Shown piece by piece: positions 9,748 through 18,493 of a DNA stretch of 39,830 nucleotides. Below the pieces are notes generated by a model, which had not been told where the DNA came from, ran no database searches, and saw nothing but the letters and a program-made list of their open reading frames with translations. This stretch comes from Nocardioidaceae bacterium. GTDB taxonomy: Bacteria > Actinomycetota > Actinomycetes > Propionibacteriales > Nocardioidaceae. The DNA is taken from positions 1 through 39,830 of the forward strand of contig JAJUGK010000006.1 of assembly GCA_029268205.1 (NCBI GenBank), read 5' to 3'. Within the stretch, counting starts at the first letter, position 1. Each line of letters starts with the position of its first letter. A program made the position numbers and the translations under genes.

Positions 9748-10998
9748 TCACTTGCCGCCGAGCAGCGTGCCGAGCAGGTCGCCGAGGCTCTCGCCGAGCT
9801 CCTGCAACGGCTTCTCGGTGGGCGTGGGCGACGGGGAGGCGCCACCCTTGTCGCCCTCGGGCGCCTTGGTGGAACCACCGTCCCCCTTCGGCGCGGCCGG
9901 CTTCGTGCCGGTGTTCTGGCCGCGGGGGTTGAGCAGGTCGACGACGGTGCCGAGCAGGCCCTTGGGGACCTCGTCGGTCGTCCCGGGCTGCGGCGCGGCG
10001 GGCGCGTCCCCGCCGGCGGCCGGCGGCTCGGCCTGCTGGCCGCCCTCGTCGCCGGGACGGGCCGGTCGGGTCGGCGACGCGGGTGCCGAGGGGAGGGTGG
10101 GGATCTCGATCTCGACCTCGGGACGCACCGGGTGGGCATTGGTGAGCTCGCCGTCGGCGTCGCCGGTGGCCTGGAGCGCCTGCTTGACCTCGTCGAGTGC
10201 CAGGAAGGTCGTCGGCAGCTCCAGCACCTCGCCGGGGCCGCACTCGCCGCACAGCGTCGCGGCCTCGGCATCGAGGTCGCGCACCCGTACGGCGAGGTCG
10301 GCGAGATCGCCGTGCAGCGCAGCGGGCACCTGGTCGGTCAGCGCGTCGAGGCTCCGCAGCGAGGTCGCCAGGAACGCGCGCACCGTCTCGACGTCGGCGA
10401 CGTCGCCGGACTCGCGGTAGGAGGCGAACAGCAGCGCGGTGCCCTCGTTGGTGTGGCCGAGGAAGTCGTCGAGCGTGGCGCGGATCCGCTCCTCGAGACC
10501 CACAGCGTCGCCGTCGGCGGCCAACCGGGCGGCCTCGGCGAGGCGGCCGGTGGCGCGGTCGAGCAACTGGTGGCCCTTGCCGTCCTCGCTGAAGGTGAGG
10601 GAGGAGCGGGCCTGCTCGATGCCGCGCTTGATCGGGTAGAGCGCCTCGCCGGGGAGGGCGTCCTGCGCAGCCGTGGCCATCGTGGCCGAGCCGCCGAGCA
10701 GGACGGCGACCGAGGCCGCGGCGACGAAGCGGCGCTCGCGGGCACCCCGGGTGCGCGGGGGCAGGCTCAGGCGGGCCGCCTGGGGCGTGAGGGTGGTCTC
10801 GGCCTCGGCCATGAGCCGTTCGCGGAGGTCGTCGACGAAGGCGGCCCGCGGAGCCGGGGCCTCCATCGACCGCAGCGCGCCGACGAGTTCGAGCAGGGGT
10901 GCGTCGGCGCGCTCGTCACCGGCCTCGCCGCGGTCGAGCGCAGCGAGGCTGTCGGCGAAGTCCTCGGCGCGCCGTCGCGCCAGGAACCGGGAGTTCAT
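9748..10998 (-). CDS. DUF5667 domain-containing membrane/secreted protein; candidate anti-sigma factor of BldN (RsbN-like)
   Basis: Downstream of the BldN-type sigma gene on the same strand; N-terminal ~75-aa cytosolic-type domain, one hydrophobic segment (RRFVAAASVAVLLGGSATMATAA), then QDALPGEALYPIKRGIEQARSSLTFSEDGKGHQLLDRATGRLAEA typical of DUF5667; C-terminus DLLGTLLGGK. Confidence 0.8.
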   Translation of the reverse strand: MNSRFLARRRAEDFADSLAALDRGEAGDERADAPLLELVGALRSMEAPAPRAAFVDDLRERLMAEAETTLTPQAARLSLPPRTRGARERRFVAAASVAVLLGGSATMATAAQDALPGEALYPIKRGIEQARSSLTFSEDGKGHQLLDRATGRLAEAARLAADGDAVGLEERIRATLDDFLGHTNEGTALLFASYRESGDVADVETVRAFLATSLRSLDALTDQVPAALHGDLADLAVRVRDLDAEAATLCGECGPGEVLELPTTFLALDEVKQALQATGDADGELTNAHPVRPEVEIEIPTLPSAPASPTRPARPGDEGGQQAEPPAAGGDAPAAPQPGTTDEVPKGLLGTVVDLLNPRGQNTGTKPAAPKGDGGSTKAPEGDKGGASPSPTPTEKPLQELGESLGDLLGTLLGGK

Positions 10999-11050
10999 CG
11001 CACGTGTCCTGTCGTAGGTGCCGCAGGGAGGGATGCGGCGTCTACGGGGA

Positions 11051-11079
11051 GCAACGAGGCCCGCGCGCGGAAAGTTACG
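11051..11079 (-). promoter_or_regulatory. Candidate sigma-BldN-type promoter upstream of the DUF5667 gene
   Basis: Minus strand CGTAAC (11079-11074) - 17 nt - CGTTGC (11056-11051), about 50 nt upstream of ATG at 10998. Confidence 0.6.
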
Positions 11080-11173
11080 CCACACGCCCCCCGCTTGCCC
11101 GAACCTTGCGTCGGCCATGCAGCGACGTTGCGGATCCTCCTGCCGGCCGGGTGTGCGGCCACGGCGTACGCCC

Positions 11174-11977
11174 TCATCGCAGGCCCTCCGGGAGCAGCTT
11201 GGCCAGGTTGCGGACGCCGCGCAGCTGCAGCTGCTTGATCGCACCGTCGGTGCGGCCGAGCACCTTGGCGGTCTCGGCGATCGACATCCCCTGGAGGAAG
11301 CGCATGATCAGGCACTCCTGCTGCTCCTTGGGCAGCTTGCCCAGGGCCTCGAGCAGCGCCTCGTTGGTGAGGGTCTGCAGGACCGCGCCCTCGGGACCCT
11401 CGGTGGTGGTGTCGAGGTCGCCCATGTCCTCGGTCGACTGCTCGAGCCGGGTGCGGCCGGCCTTGTAGTGGTCGGCGGTGAGGTTGCGGGCGATGGTCAT
11501 CAGCCAGGCGCCGAAGTCCTTGCCCTGCCAGCGGAAGGTGCTCATGCTGCGCAGCGCGCGGAAGAACGTCTCGGAGGTGAGGTCCTCGGCCAGGGCGACC
11601 GTGCCGACGCGGTAGTAGAGGAAGCGGTAGACCGCCGGGTGGTAGTGGTCGTAGAGCAGGCCGAAGGCCTCGCTGTCGCCGCCACGGGCGAGCTCGACCA
11701 GCGCGATCAGCCGCTGTCCCTCGGCCTCGTCGGCTTCGGAGGAGGCGGCCAACGCGGAGTCGTCGCCCTGGCCGCTGGGCGGCTCCATCGCCAGTTGCGA
11801 GAGCGCCATGGCCTCGACCAGTGCGGGCCGGGGGCGGTGCGGCGTACCGAAGACCGTGGTCGGGGTGCCGGTGGTGGCGAGCGCGGGGGCGAAGGGGTCG
11901 TTGCCCTCCACGGCGGCGCGCAGCGCACGGCGCAGGGTTTCGAACCCTCGCCGGAACTCCGCGGCGCGCGTGTACAT
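11174..11977 (-). CDS. bldN: RNA polymerase sigma factor, ECF, BldN family
   Basis: LLYDHYHPAVYRFLYYRVGTVALAEDLTSETFFRALRSMSTFRWQGKDFGAWLMTIARNLTADHYKAGRTRLEQST...QQECLIMRFLQGMSIAETAKVLGRTDGAIKQLQLRGVRNLAKLLPEGLR; long N-terminal extension; location near rex-hem as in Streptomyces. Confidence 0.9.
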   Translation of the reverse strand: MYTRAAEFRRGFETLRRALRAAVEGNDPFAPALATTGTPTTVFGTPHRPRPALVEAMALSQLAMEPPSGQGDDSALAASSEADEAEGQRLIALVELARGGDSEAFGLLYDHYHPAVYRFLYYRVGTVALAEDLTSETFFRALRSMSTFRWQGKDFGAWLMTIARNLTADHYKAGRTRLEQSTEDMGDLDTTTEGPEGAVLQTLTNEALLEALGKLPKEQQECLIMRFLQGMSIAETAKVLGRTDGAIKQLQLRGVRNLAKLLPEGLR

Positions 11978-12206
11978 CGCCTCTCCCTCTCCGGCCTCCC
12001 CGCCGGACCCTACTCAACGGTAATCAACAACCGTGCACCTGACCAGAGGGCCGGGAGATTCTTTGCCCGACCATCTGCGCGGTCCCCGTTGCTGCCACCC
12101 GAACCGACCCGGAATCACCCGAGTCGCCCCGAGCCGTGCAGGTCACAGGGCCCGATTGTGCCTGTGATCGGCCGGGAACGATGTGACCTGAGCCATTCTG
12201 AGACGC

Positions 12207-13079
12207 TCAGCGCAGTCGGCGACGCAGGGCTGCCGCAGCGGCGGTCGCGCCCGCGGCCGCACCGGTCCCCGCGGCGGCGATCATCCCCACGCGGGCGGCC
12301 TTGCGGCCGGTGCGGTAGTCGCGGATCCGCCAACCGTGGGCCCGGGCGTACTCGCGCAGCCGGCGGTCGGGGTTGATCGCGCACGGGTCGCCGACCAGGG
12401 AGAGCATCGGCAGGTCGTTGAACGAGTCGGAGTACGCCGAGCACCGGGCGAGGTCGAGCGACTCCCGCTCGGCCAGGGCGACCACCGCCTCGGCCTTCGC
12501 CGGCCCGTGCAGCAGGTCGCCGACCAACCGGCCGGTGTAGACGCCGTCGACGTGCTCGGCGACCGTGCCCATCGCGCCGGTCAGGCCGAGCCGACGGGCG
12601 ATGATCCGGGCGATCTCGATGGGGGCGGCGGTCACCAGCCACACCCGCTGGCCCTGGTCGATGTGGATCTGCGCCAGCGCCCGGGTGCCGGGCCAGATGC
12701 GGCTGGCCATCACCTCGTCGAAGATCTCCTCGGCCAGGTGCTCGAGCTCGGTGACGGTGTGCCCGGCGATGAAGGCCAGCGCCGAGGAGCGGCTGGCCTC
12801 GATGTGCTCGGGGTCCTCCACGCCGGCGAGGCGGAAGTAGGCCTGCTTCCACGCGGCGCCGAGGATCTCGCGGGTGGTGAAGAACTCGCGCTTGTAGAGC
12901 CCCTTGGCCAGATGGAAGATCGAGGCGCCCTGCATGACGGTGTTGTCGACGTCGAAGAACGCCGCCGCCGTCGGGTCGGGGGTCACCGACAATGCCGACT
13001 CGACCTCGGCCGCCGACGCGGCCGCCTGCCCCGCCAGCGTCGAGCGGCGGCGCAGGTTCGGGGTCCGGTGGGGATGCAC
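12207..13079 (-). CDS. HAD-IB family hydrolase (SerB-like phosphatase)
   Basis: [34 protein letters not shown] (DxD motif), [51 protein letters not shown]. Confidence 0.93.
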   Translation of the reverse strand: MHPHRTPNLRRRSTLAGQAAASAAEVESALSVTPDPTAAAFFDVDNTVMQGASIFHLAKGLYKREFFTTREILGAAWKQAYFRLAGVEDPEHIEASRSSALAFIAGHTVTELEHLAEEIFDEVMASRIWPGTRALAQIHIDQGQRVWLVTAAPIEIARIIARRLGLTGAMGTVAEHVDGVYTGRLVGDLLHGPAKAEAVVALAERESLDLARCSAYSDSFNDLPMLSLVGDPCAINPDRRLREYARAHGWRIRDYRTGRKAARVGMIAAAGTGAAAGATAAAAALRRRLR

Positions 13080-13176
13080 ACGAGCAGACTAGGGCGTACG
13101 TGCCCTACGTCATACGCTCCACGAGCAATACCCCGACGGACGGATGACGGCCGCGGCGCTGTGCCAGACTCGCAGC

Positions 13177-14790
13177 ATGGTCGCGAACCTCGCCGCGCTC
13201 CTCGACGACGCCGTCGCGCGTACGCCGGACTCACCCGCGCTCGTCGAGGCCGGGACCGGCGCGGTGACCACCTGGTCGGCGCTCGCGGACGCGGTCGGTC
13301 GCAGCGCCCGCGGGCTGGTCGAGGCCGGGCTGGTCGCCGGTCACCGGGTCGCGCTCTGTCTCGGCAACACCCCCGACTTCGTCGTGGCCTACCTCGCCGC
13401 GCTCCGCGCCGGCCTGGTCGTGGTACCGATCAACCCCCGCGCCACGGCCACCGAGGTCGGCCGGATGCTCGGTGACAGTGGCTCCCGACTGGTGGTCGCC
13501 GAGGCGGCGACCGCGGCGACCGTCCGCGCGGCCGTGGCCGGGCTCGCGGAGGCGATCGCCGCGGGTGACGAGCGGGTACGCGACGGCGTGGGGCCGCCGG
13601 GGGTGGCGCTCACCGACTCCGAGCCCGAGTCCCGCGGGCCCGGCGGCCCGGACGGCGAGCGCGCGTGGTCCGCCTTCCGCGCCGACGCCCCGCTGGAGGG
13701 TCCGCCGCCCCAGGACCCCGAGACGCTGGCCGTGCTGCTCTACACCAGCGGCACCTCGGGGCGACCGCGCGGCGCGATGCTCTCCCACCGTGCGCTGCTG
13801 GCCAACCTCGAGCAGACCGCCGCGGTCGAGCCGCCGCTGCTCACCGCCGACGACCGGGTGCTGGCGGTGCTGCCGCTGTTCCACATCTACGGCCTCAACG
13901 CCGTGCTCGGCAGCGCGCTGCGCGAGCGCGCGACGGTCGTGCTCGTGCGGCACTTCGACCCCGACTCCTGCCTCGACGTGGTCGCCGAGCACGGCGTGAC
14001 GGTCCTCCCGGTCGCCCCGCCGGTCTTCGGCTACTGGCGCACGCTCGACCGGGTGGCCGAGCGGCTGACCGGCGTCCGCCTGGTGCTGTCGGGCTCGGCC
14101 CCGCTCGCGCCCGAGGTGCTCACCGAGTTCGAGGAGCGCACCGGGGTGCCCGTCCACCAGGGGTACGGCCTCACCGAGGCCGCGCCGGTGGTCACCTCGA
14201 CGCTGGCTGCCGCCGAACGCCCACCGGCCCACGCCGTGGGTCCGGCGCTGCCCGGGGTGGAGATCGCGCTGCGCGAGGAGACCGGCGAGGCCCCGGAGCC
14301 GGGTGACCCCGGGGAGATCCTGATCCGCGGGGCCAACCTGTTCTCCGGCTACTGGCCCGACGGCTCCGACGGCCCCGACGCCGAGGGCTGGTGGGCGACC
14401 GGCGACGTCGGCTACCTCGACGCCGACGGCGTGCTCCACCTCGTCGACCGGCTCAAGGAGCTGGTCATCGTCTCCGGCTTCAACGTCTATCCCTCCGAGG
14501 TCGAGGAGGTGCTCGTCGAGGTCGACGGGGTCGCCGAGGCGGCCGTACTCGGCGTCCCCGACGAGGAGACCGGCGAGGCCGTGCGCGCCTACGTCCGCGT
14601 CGAGGACGGCCGCGACCCCGCGCAGGTGCTGGCCGCCGCCCGGGCGTACGCCGAGGAGCGGCTCGCGCGGTTCAAGCAGCCGAACGCCTACGAGGTCGTC
14701 GCCGAGCTGCCGCGTACGCCCACCGGCAAGATCGCCAAGGGTCGGCTGCGCGCCGCGATCCGTCGTCAGCAGCTGGACCTGCTCGCATGA
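13177..14790 (+). CDS. AMP-dependent synthetase/ligase (long-chain acyl-CoA ligase-like)
   Basis: LLYTSGTSGRPRGAMLSH, LPLFHIYG, HQGYGLTEAAPVVTS, GWWATGDVGYLDADGVLHLVDRLKELVIVSGFNVYPSEVEEVL, PRTPTGKIAKGRLR. Track start is 13144. Confidence 0.95.
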   Translation: MVANLAALLDDAVARTPDSPALVEAGTGAVTTWSALADAVGRSARGLVEAGLVAGHRVALCLGNTPDFVVAYLAALRAGLVVVPINPRATATEVGRMLGDSGSRLVVAEAATAATVRAAVAGLAEAIAAGDERVRDGVGPPGVALTDSEPESRGPGGPDGERAWSAFRADAPLEGPPPQDPETLAVLLYTSGTSGRPRGAMLSHRALLANLEQTAAVEPPLLTADDRVLAVLPLFHIYGLNAVLGSALRERATVVLVRHFDPDSCLDVVAEHGVTVLPVAPPVFGYWRTLDRVAERLTGVRLVLSGSAPLAPEVLTEFEERTGVPVHQGYGLTEAAPVVTSTLAAAERPPAHAVGPALPGVEIALREETGEAPEPGDPGEILIRGANLFSGYWPDGSDGPDAEGWWATGDVGYLDADGVLHLVDRLKELVIVSGFNVYPSEVEEVLVEVDGVAEAAVLGVPDEETGEAVRAYVRVEDGRDPAQVLAAARAYAEERLARFKQPNAYEVVAELPRTPTGKIAKGRLRAAIRRQQLDLLA

Positions 14791-15095
14791 GCGAGCCCCG
14801 GGTCCTCGTCTACACCCGCCCGGGTTGTCACCTGTGTGAGCAGGCCGAGGCGGTCGTCGCGGCGGTGTGCGCCGAGGTCGGAGCGACCTGGGAGGCCCTC
14901 GACGTGACCGGTGATGACGCGCTGCTCGAGCGCTACCACGACGAGCTGCCGGTGACCTTCGTCGACGGGCGCCAGCACGACTTCTGGCGGGTGGACCCCG
15001 ACCGGCTCCGGGCGGCCCTGAGCGACTCGGCCGAGGGCTCCGCCGACGAGCCGGGCTCCGGCGTACGCCGTCGGTGGTGGCGCCGCGGGGGTTGA
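14787..15095 (+). CDS. Glutaredoxin family protein
   Basis: VLVYTRPGCHLCEQAEAVVAAV...LPVTFVDGRQHDFWRVDPDRLRAAL; CxxC; located upstream of rex/hemA. Confidence 0.9.
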   Translation: MSEPRVLVYTRPGCHLCEQAEAVVAAVCAEVGATWEALDVTGDDALLERYHDELPVTFVDGRQHDFWRVDPDRLRAALSDSAEGSADEPGSGVRRRWWRRGG

Positions 15096-15151
15096 CCGAC
15101 CCCGGTGCGGGTGAGAGATCTCACCTGTGCTAGCCCGCGGGCCGGACCGGT

Positions 15152-15169
15152 TTGTTCTCACGTTCACAA
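15152..15169 (+). promoter_or_regulatory. Rex operator (ROP)-like site overlapping -35/spacer of candidate rex promoter
   Basis: TTGTTCTCACGTTCACAA vs known ROP TTGTGAANNNNTTCACAA: right half perfect, left half 4/7. Candidate -35 TTGTTC 15152-15157, 17-nt spacer, -10 TACAGT 15175-15180. Confidence 0.75.
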
Positions 15170-15296
15170 ACTCCTACAGTGACAGGACCGTAGGCCCCCG
15201 GCGGCCGGGAACCGGGCATGTTCTGGCATGTCACGGCCCGCCTGCCGGAGCCGTTCCGCCCGTCGTCGGCGATTCCCGCAGCGGCCCAGGAGAGAC

Positions 15297-16079
15297 GTGA
15301 GCGCAGGACGTAGGAGAGCACCCGAGGTGCGCGCGACCGGCGCCGCGACCCCGGGCTCGCCGCTCGACCCCACCGCATCGGTGCCCGCCACCGTCGCCGT
15401 CGGCGGCGCGGCGATCCCCGAGGCGACCGTCGCCCGGCTGCCGGTCTACCTGCGGGCGCTCACCGCTCTGGCCGACGCCGGCACCACCACCTGCTCCAGC
15501 GAGGAGCTGGCGGCCGCGGCCGGGGTCAACAGCGCCAAGCTGCGCAAGGACCTGTCCTACCTCGGCTCCTACGGCACCCGCGGGGTCGGCTACGACGTCG
15601 AGTACCTCCGCTACCAGATCGCCCGCGAGATCGGCGTGACCCAGGACTGGCCCGTGGTCATCGTCGGCATCGGAAACCTCGGTCACGCCCTGGCCAACTA
15701 CTCCGGGTTCCGCTCGCGCGGGTTCCGGATCGTGGCCCTGCTCGACGCCGCCGCCGGCCGCCGGGGCGAGGAGGTGGCCGGCCTCCCGATCCGCAGCTTC
15801 GACGAGCTGGAGTCCGTGGTTGCCGAGCACCGGGTCGCCATCGGGGTGGTCGCCACCCCCGCCGCGGCCGCGCAGGAGGTCTGCGACCGGCTGGTCGCCG
15901 CCGGCGTCACCAGCATCCTCAACTTCGCCCCGACCGTGCTCGCGGTGCCCGAGGGCGTCGACGTCCGCAAGGTCGACCTGTCGATCGAGTTGCAGATCCT
16001 CGCCTTCCACGAGCAGCGCAAGGCCCAGGCCGAGGGCGGGGCCGCGCGTGCGGCCGACGCCGCGGAGGTGATCGCGTGA
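15297..16079 (+). CDS. rex: Redox-sensing transcriptional repressor Rex
   Basis: [83 protein letters not shown] start after AGGAGAG. Confidence 0.95.
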   Translation: MSAGRRRAPEVRATGAATPGSPLDPTASVPATVAVGGAAIPEATVARLPVYLRALTALADAGTTTCSSEELAAAAGVNSAKLRKDLSYLGSYGTRGVGYDVEYLRYQIAREIGVTQDWPVVIVGIGNLGHALANYSGFRSRGFRIVALLDAAAGRRGEEVAGLPIRSFDELESVVAEHRVAIGVVATPAAAAQEVCDRLVAAGVTSILNFAPTVLAVPEGVDVRKVDLSIELQILAFHEQRKAQAEGGAARAADAAEVIA

Positions 16080-17374
16080 GCGTCCTGGTCCTCGGGGTCT
16101 CCCACAAGAGTGCGCCCGTCGCCGTCCTCGAGCAGCTCGCGCTCGGCGACGACGGCGTCCGCAAGCTGCTGCTCGACGTCCTCGACTGCGAGCACGTCGG
16201 CGAGGCCACCGTGCTGGCCACCTGCAACCGGCTCGAGGTGTACGCCGACGTCGACCGCTTCCACGGCAGCGTCGAGATGCTGAGCCGGCTGCTGTGCGAG
16301 CGCAGCGGCGTCGCGCCCGAGGACGTCCTGCCGCACCTGTATGTGCACTACGACGACGGCGCGGTCGCCCACCTCTTCCACGTCGCGGCCGGGCTGGACT
16401 CGATGGTGCTGGGCGAGGGGCAGATCCTCACCCAGGCGCGCGAGGCGCTGCGCCTCGGGCAGGACGTCGGCTCGGTGGGCTCGACCCTCAACGTGCTCTT
16501 CCAGCAGGCCTTCCGGGTCGCCAAGCGCGCCCACGCCGAGACCGGCATCGACTCCGTCGCCCCGTCGGTGGTCAGCGCCGCGCTGGAGCGCGCCACCGAG
16601 GTGCTCGGCACGCTGGCCGGACGTACGGCGCTGGTCGTCGGTGCCGGCGCGATGGCCTCGCTCGCCGTGGCCACCCTGGCCCGGATGGGCATCGGGGCGC
16701 TCACCGTCGTCAACCGCGACGTCGCCCGTGGCGTACGCCTGGCCGAGCAGTACGGCGGCACCGGCAGCACCTGGGACCGGGTGCCCGCGCTGGTCGCCGA
16801 GGCCGATCTGGTCGTCTCCTGCACCGGTGCGACGAGCACGGTGCTGTCGGCCGGCACCGTCGCCGAGGCGCGGACCGGGCGCACCGAGCCGCTGGCGCTG
16901 GTCGACCTCGCGCTGCCCCACGACATCGAGCCCGAGGCGGCGCTGGTCCCCGGCGTCTCCCTGATCGACCTCGCGCGCCTCTCCGAGGAGTTGCGCGGCA
17001 CCGCCGCCTCGAGCGAGGTGGCCGAGGTCCGCGGGATCGTGGGCGAGGAGATCGCGGCGTTCCTGAGCGCCCGCCGGGCCGCGAGCGTGACGCCGACCGT
17101 GGTCGCGCTGCGCTCGATGGCCACCGGCGTGGTCGAGAGCGAGATCGACCGGCTGGCAGCGCGGCTGCCCGGGCTCGACGAGGCTGCCCGCCGCGAGGTC
17201 GAGCACACGGTGCGCCGGGTCGCCGACAAGCTGCTGCACCGCCCGACCGTGCGGGTCAAGGAGCTGGCCAACGAGAGCGGCGCGGTGTCCTACGCTGCCG
17301 CGCTCGCCGAGCTGTTCGCCCTCGACCCCGACACCGTCGACGCCGTGACCCGCGCCGAGGGGGTGGCCGAATGA
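16076..17374 (+). CDS. hemA: Glutamyl-tRNA reductase
   Basis: [70 protein letters not shown]. Confidence 0.97.
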   Translation: MSVLVLGVSHKSAPVAVLEQLALGDDGVRKLLLDVLDCEHVGEATVLATCNRLEVYADVDRFHGSVEMLSRLLCERSGVAPEDVLPHLYVHYDDGAVAHLFHVAAGLDSMVLGEGQILTQAREALRLGQDVGSVGSTLNVLFQQAFRVAKRAHAETGIDSVAPSVVSAALERATEVLGTLAGRTALVVGAGAMASLAVATLARMGIGALTVVNRDVARGVRLAEQYGGTGSTWDRVPALVAEADLVVSCTGATSTVLSAGTVAEARTGRTEPLALVDLALPHDIEPEAALVPGVSLIDLARLSEELRGTAASSEVAEVRGIVGEEIAAFLSARRAASVTPTVVALRSMATGVVESEIDRLAARLPGLDEAARREVEHTVRRVADKLLHRPTVRVKELANESGAVSYAAALAELFALDPDTVDAVTRAEGVAE

Positions 17375-18369
17375 CCGAGCAGCCGCTGCGCATCGGCACC
17401 CGGGCCTCGCACCTGGCGCGCACCCAGTCCGGCCACGTCGCCGACGCCCTGAGCGCCGCGCTCGGTGTGCCGACCGTGCTGGTCGATGTCACCACCCACG
17501 GCGACACGTCGCGGGCCCCACTGGCCTCGATGGGCGGCACCGGTGTGTTCGTCTCCGCCCTGCGCGAGGCGCTGCAGGCCGGGGAGGTCGACGTCGCGGT
17601 GCACTCGCTGAAGGACATCCCCACCACGCCCGCGCCCGGCATCACCCTCGCGGCGGTGCCGCTGCGCGAGGACCCGCGGGACGTCCTCATCGCCCGCGAC
17701 GGGCTCACCCTCGGCGAGCTCCCGCCCGGCAGCACCGTCGGCACCGGCTCGCCGCGCCGGCGCTCCCAGCTCGCCGCCCTCGGGCTCGGGTTGGAGCTGC
17801 GCGAGCTGCGCGGCAACGTCGAGACCCGCATCGGGCGGGTCCGCGACGGCGAGCTCGACGCGATCGTCCTGGCCCGCGCCGGGCTCTCGCGGCTCGGTCG
17901 CGCCGACGACGCCACCGAGGTCCTCGACCCCCTCCAGATGCTCCCCGCCCCCGGGCAGGGTGCGCTGGCGGTGGAGTGCCGCGACGACGACGAGCGCGCA
18001 GCGGCGATCGCCGCGGCCCTCGACGACCCGGCGACGCGTGCGGCGGTCACCGCTGAGCGCGCCGTCCTCGCGGTGCTCGAGGCCGGTTGCTCCGCGCCGG
18101 TCGGCGCGCTGGCCGAGGTGGCCGAGGGCGACGATGGCGAGGAGCTCTACCTGCGGGCGGTCGTCCTCGCCGCCGACGGGTCGGTCTCGATCCGGCGCTC
18201 GGCCACCGGGACGCCGGAGTCGGCGTACGACGTGGGCGCCGCCCTGGCCGCCTCGATGCTCGAGGAGGGGGCCGCCGATCTGATGGGCGCCCCGCCGGGA
18301 GCCCCGCCGGGAGCAGCGCCGGGAGGCGTACCCGGAGCCCCGCCGGGCGCTCCGCCGGGGACGCCCTGA
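17371..18369 (+). CDS. hemC: Hydroxymethylbilane synthase (porphobilinogen deaminase) with Pro/Gly-rich C-terminal tail
   Basis: [74 protein letters not shown]; tail [27 protein letters not shown]. Confidence 0.97.
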   Translation: MTEQPLRIGTRASHLARTQSGHVADALSAALGVPTVLVDVTTHGDTSRAPLASMGGTGVFVSALREALQAGEVDVAVHSLKDIPTTPAPGITLAAVPLREDPRDVLIARDGLTLGELPPGSTVGTGSPRRRSQLAALGLGLELRELRGNVETRIGRVRDGELDAIVLARAGLSRLGRADDATEVLDPLQMLPAPGQGALAVECRDDDERAAAIAAALDDPATRAAVTAERAVLAVLEAGCSAPVGALAEVAEGDDGEELYLRAVVLAADGSVSIRRSATGTPESAYDVGAALAASMLEEGAADLMGAPPGAPPGAAPGGVPGAPPGAPPGTP

Positions 18370-18493
18370 CGCGGGGCCGACACCCCCGCCGCGCCGCTCC
18401 CTGAGCGGGCATCAGCACGCAGCACCAGTCCGAAGCACGAGCACCACCCAGGCACTGCCACCAGCAGTGACGACACCAGACGAAGTAGGCGAC

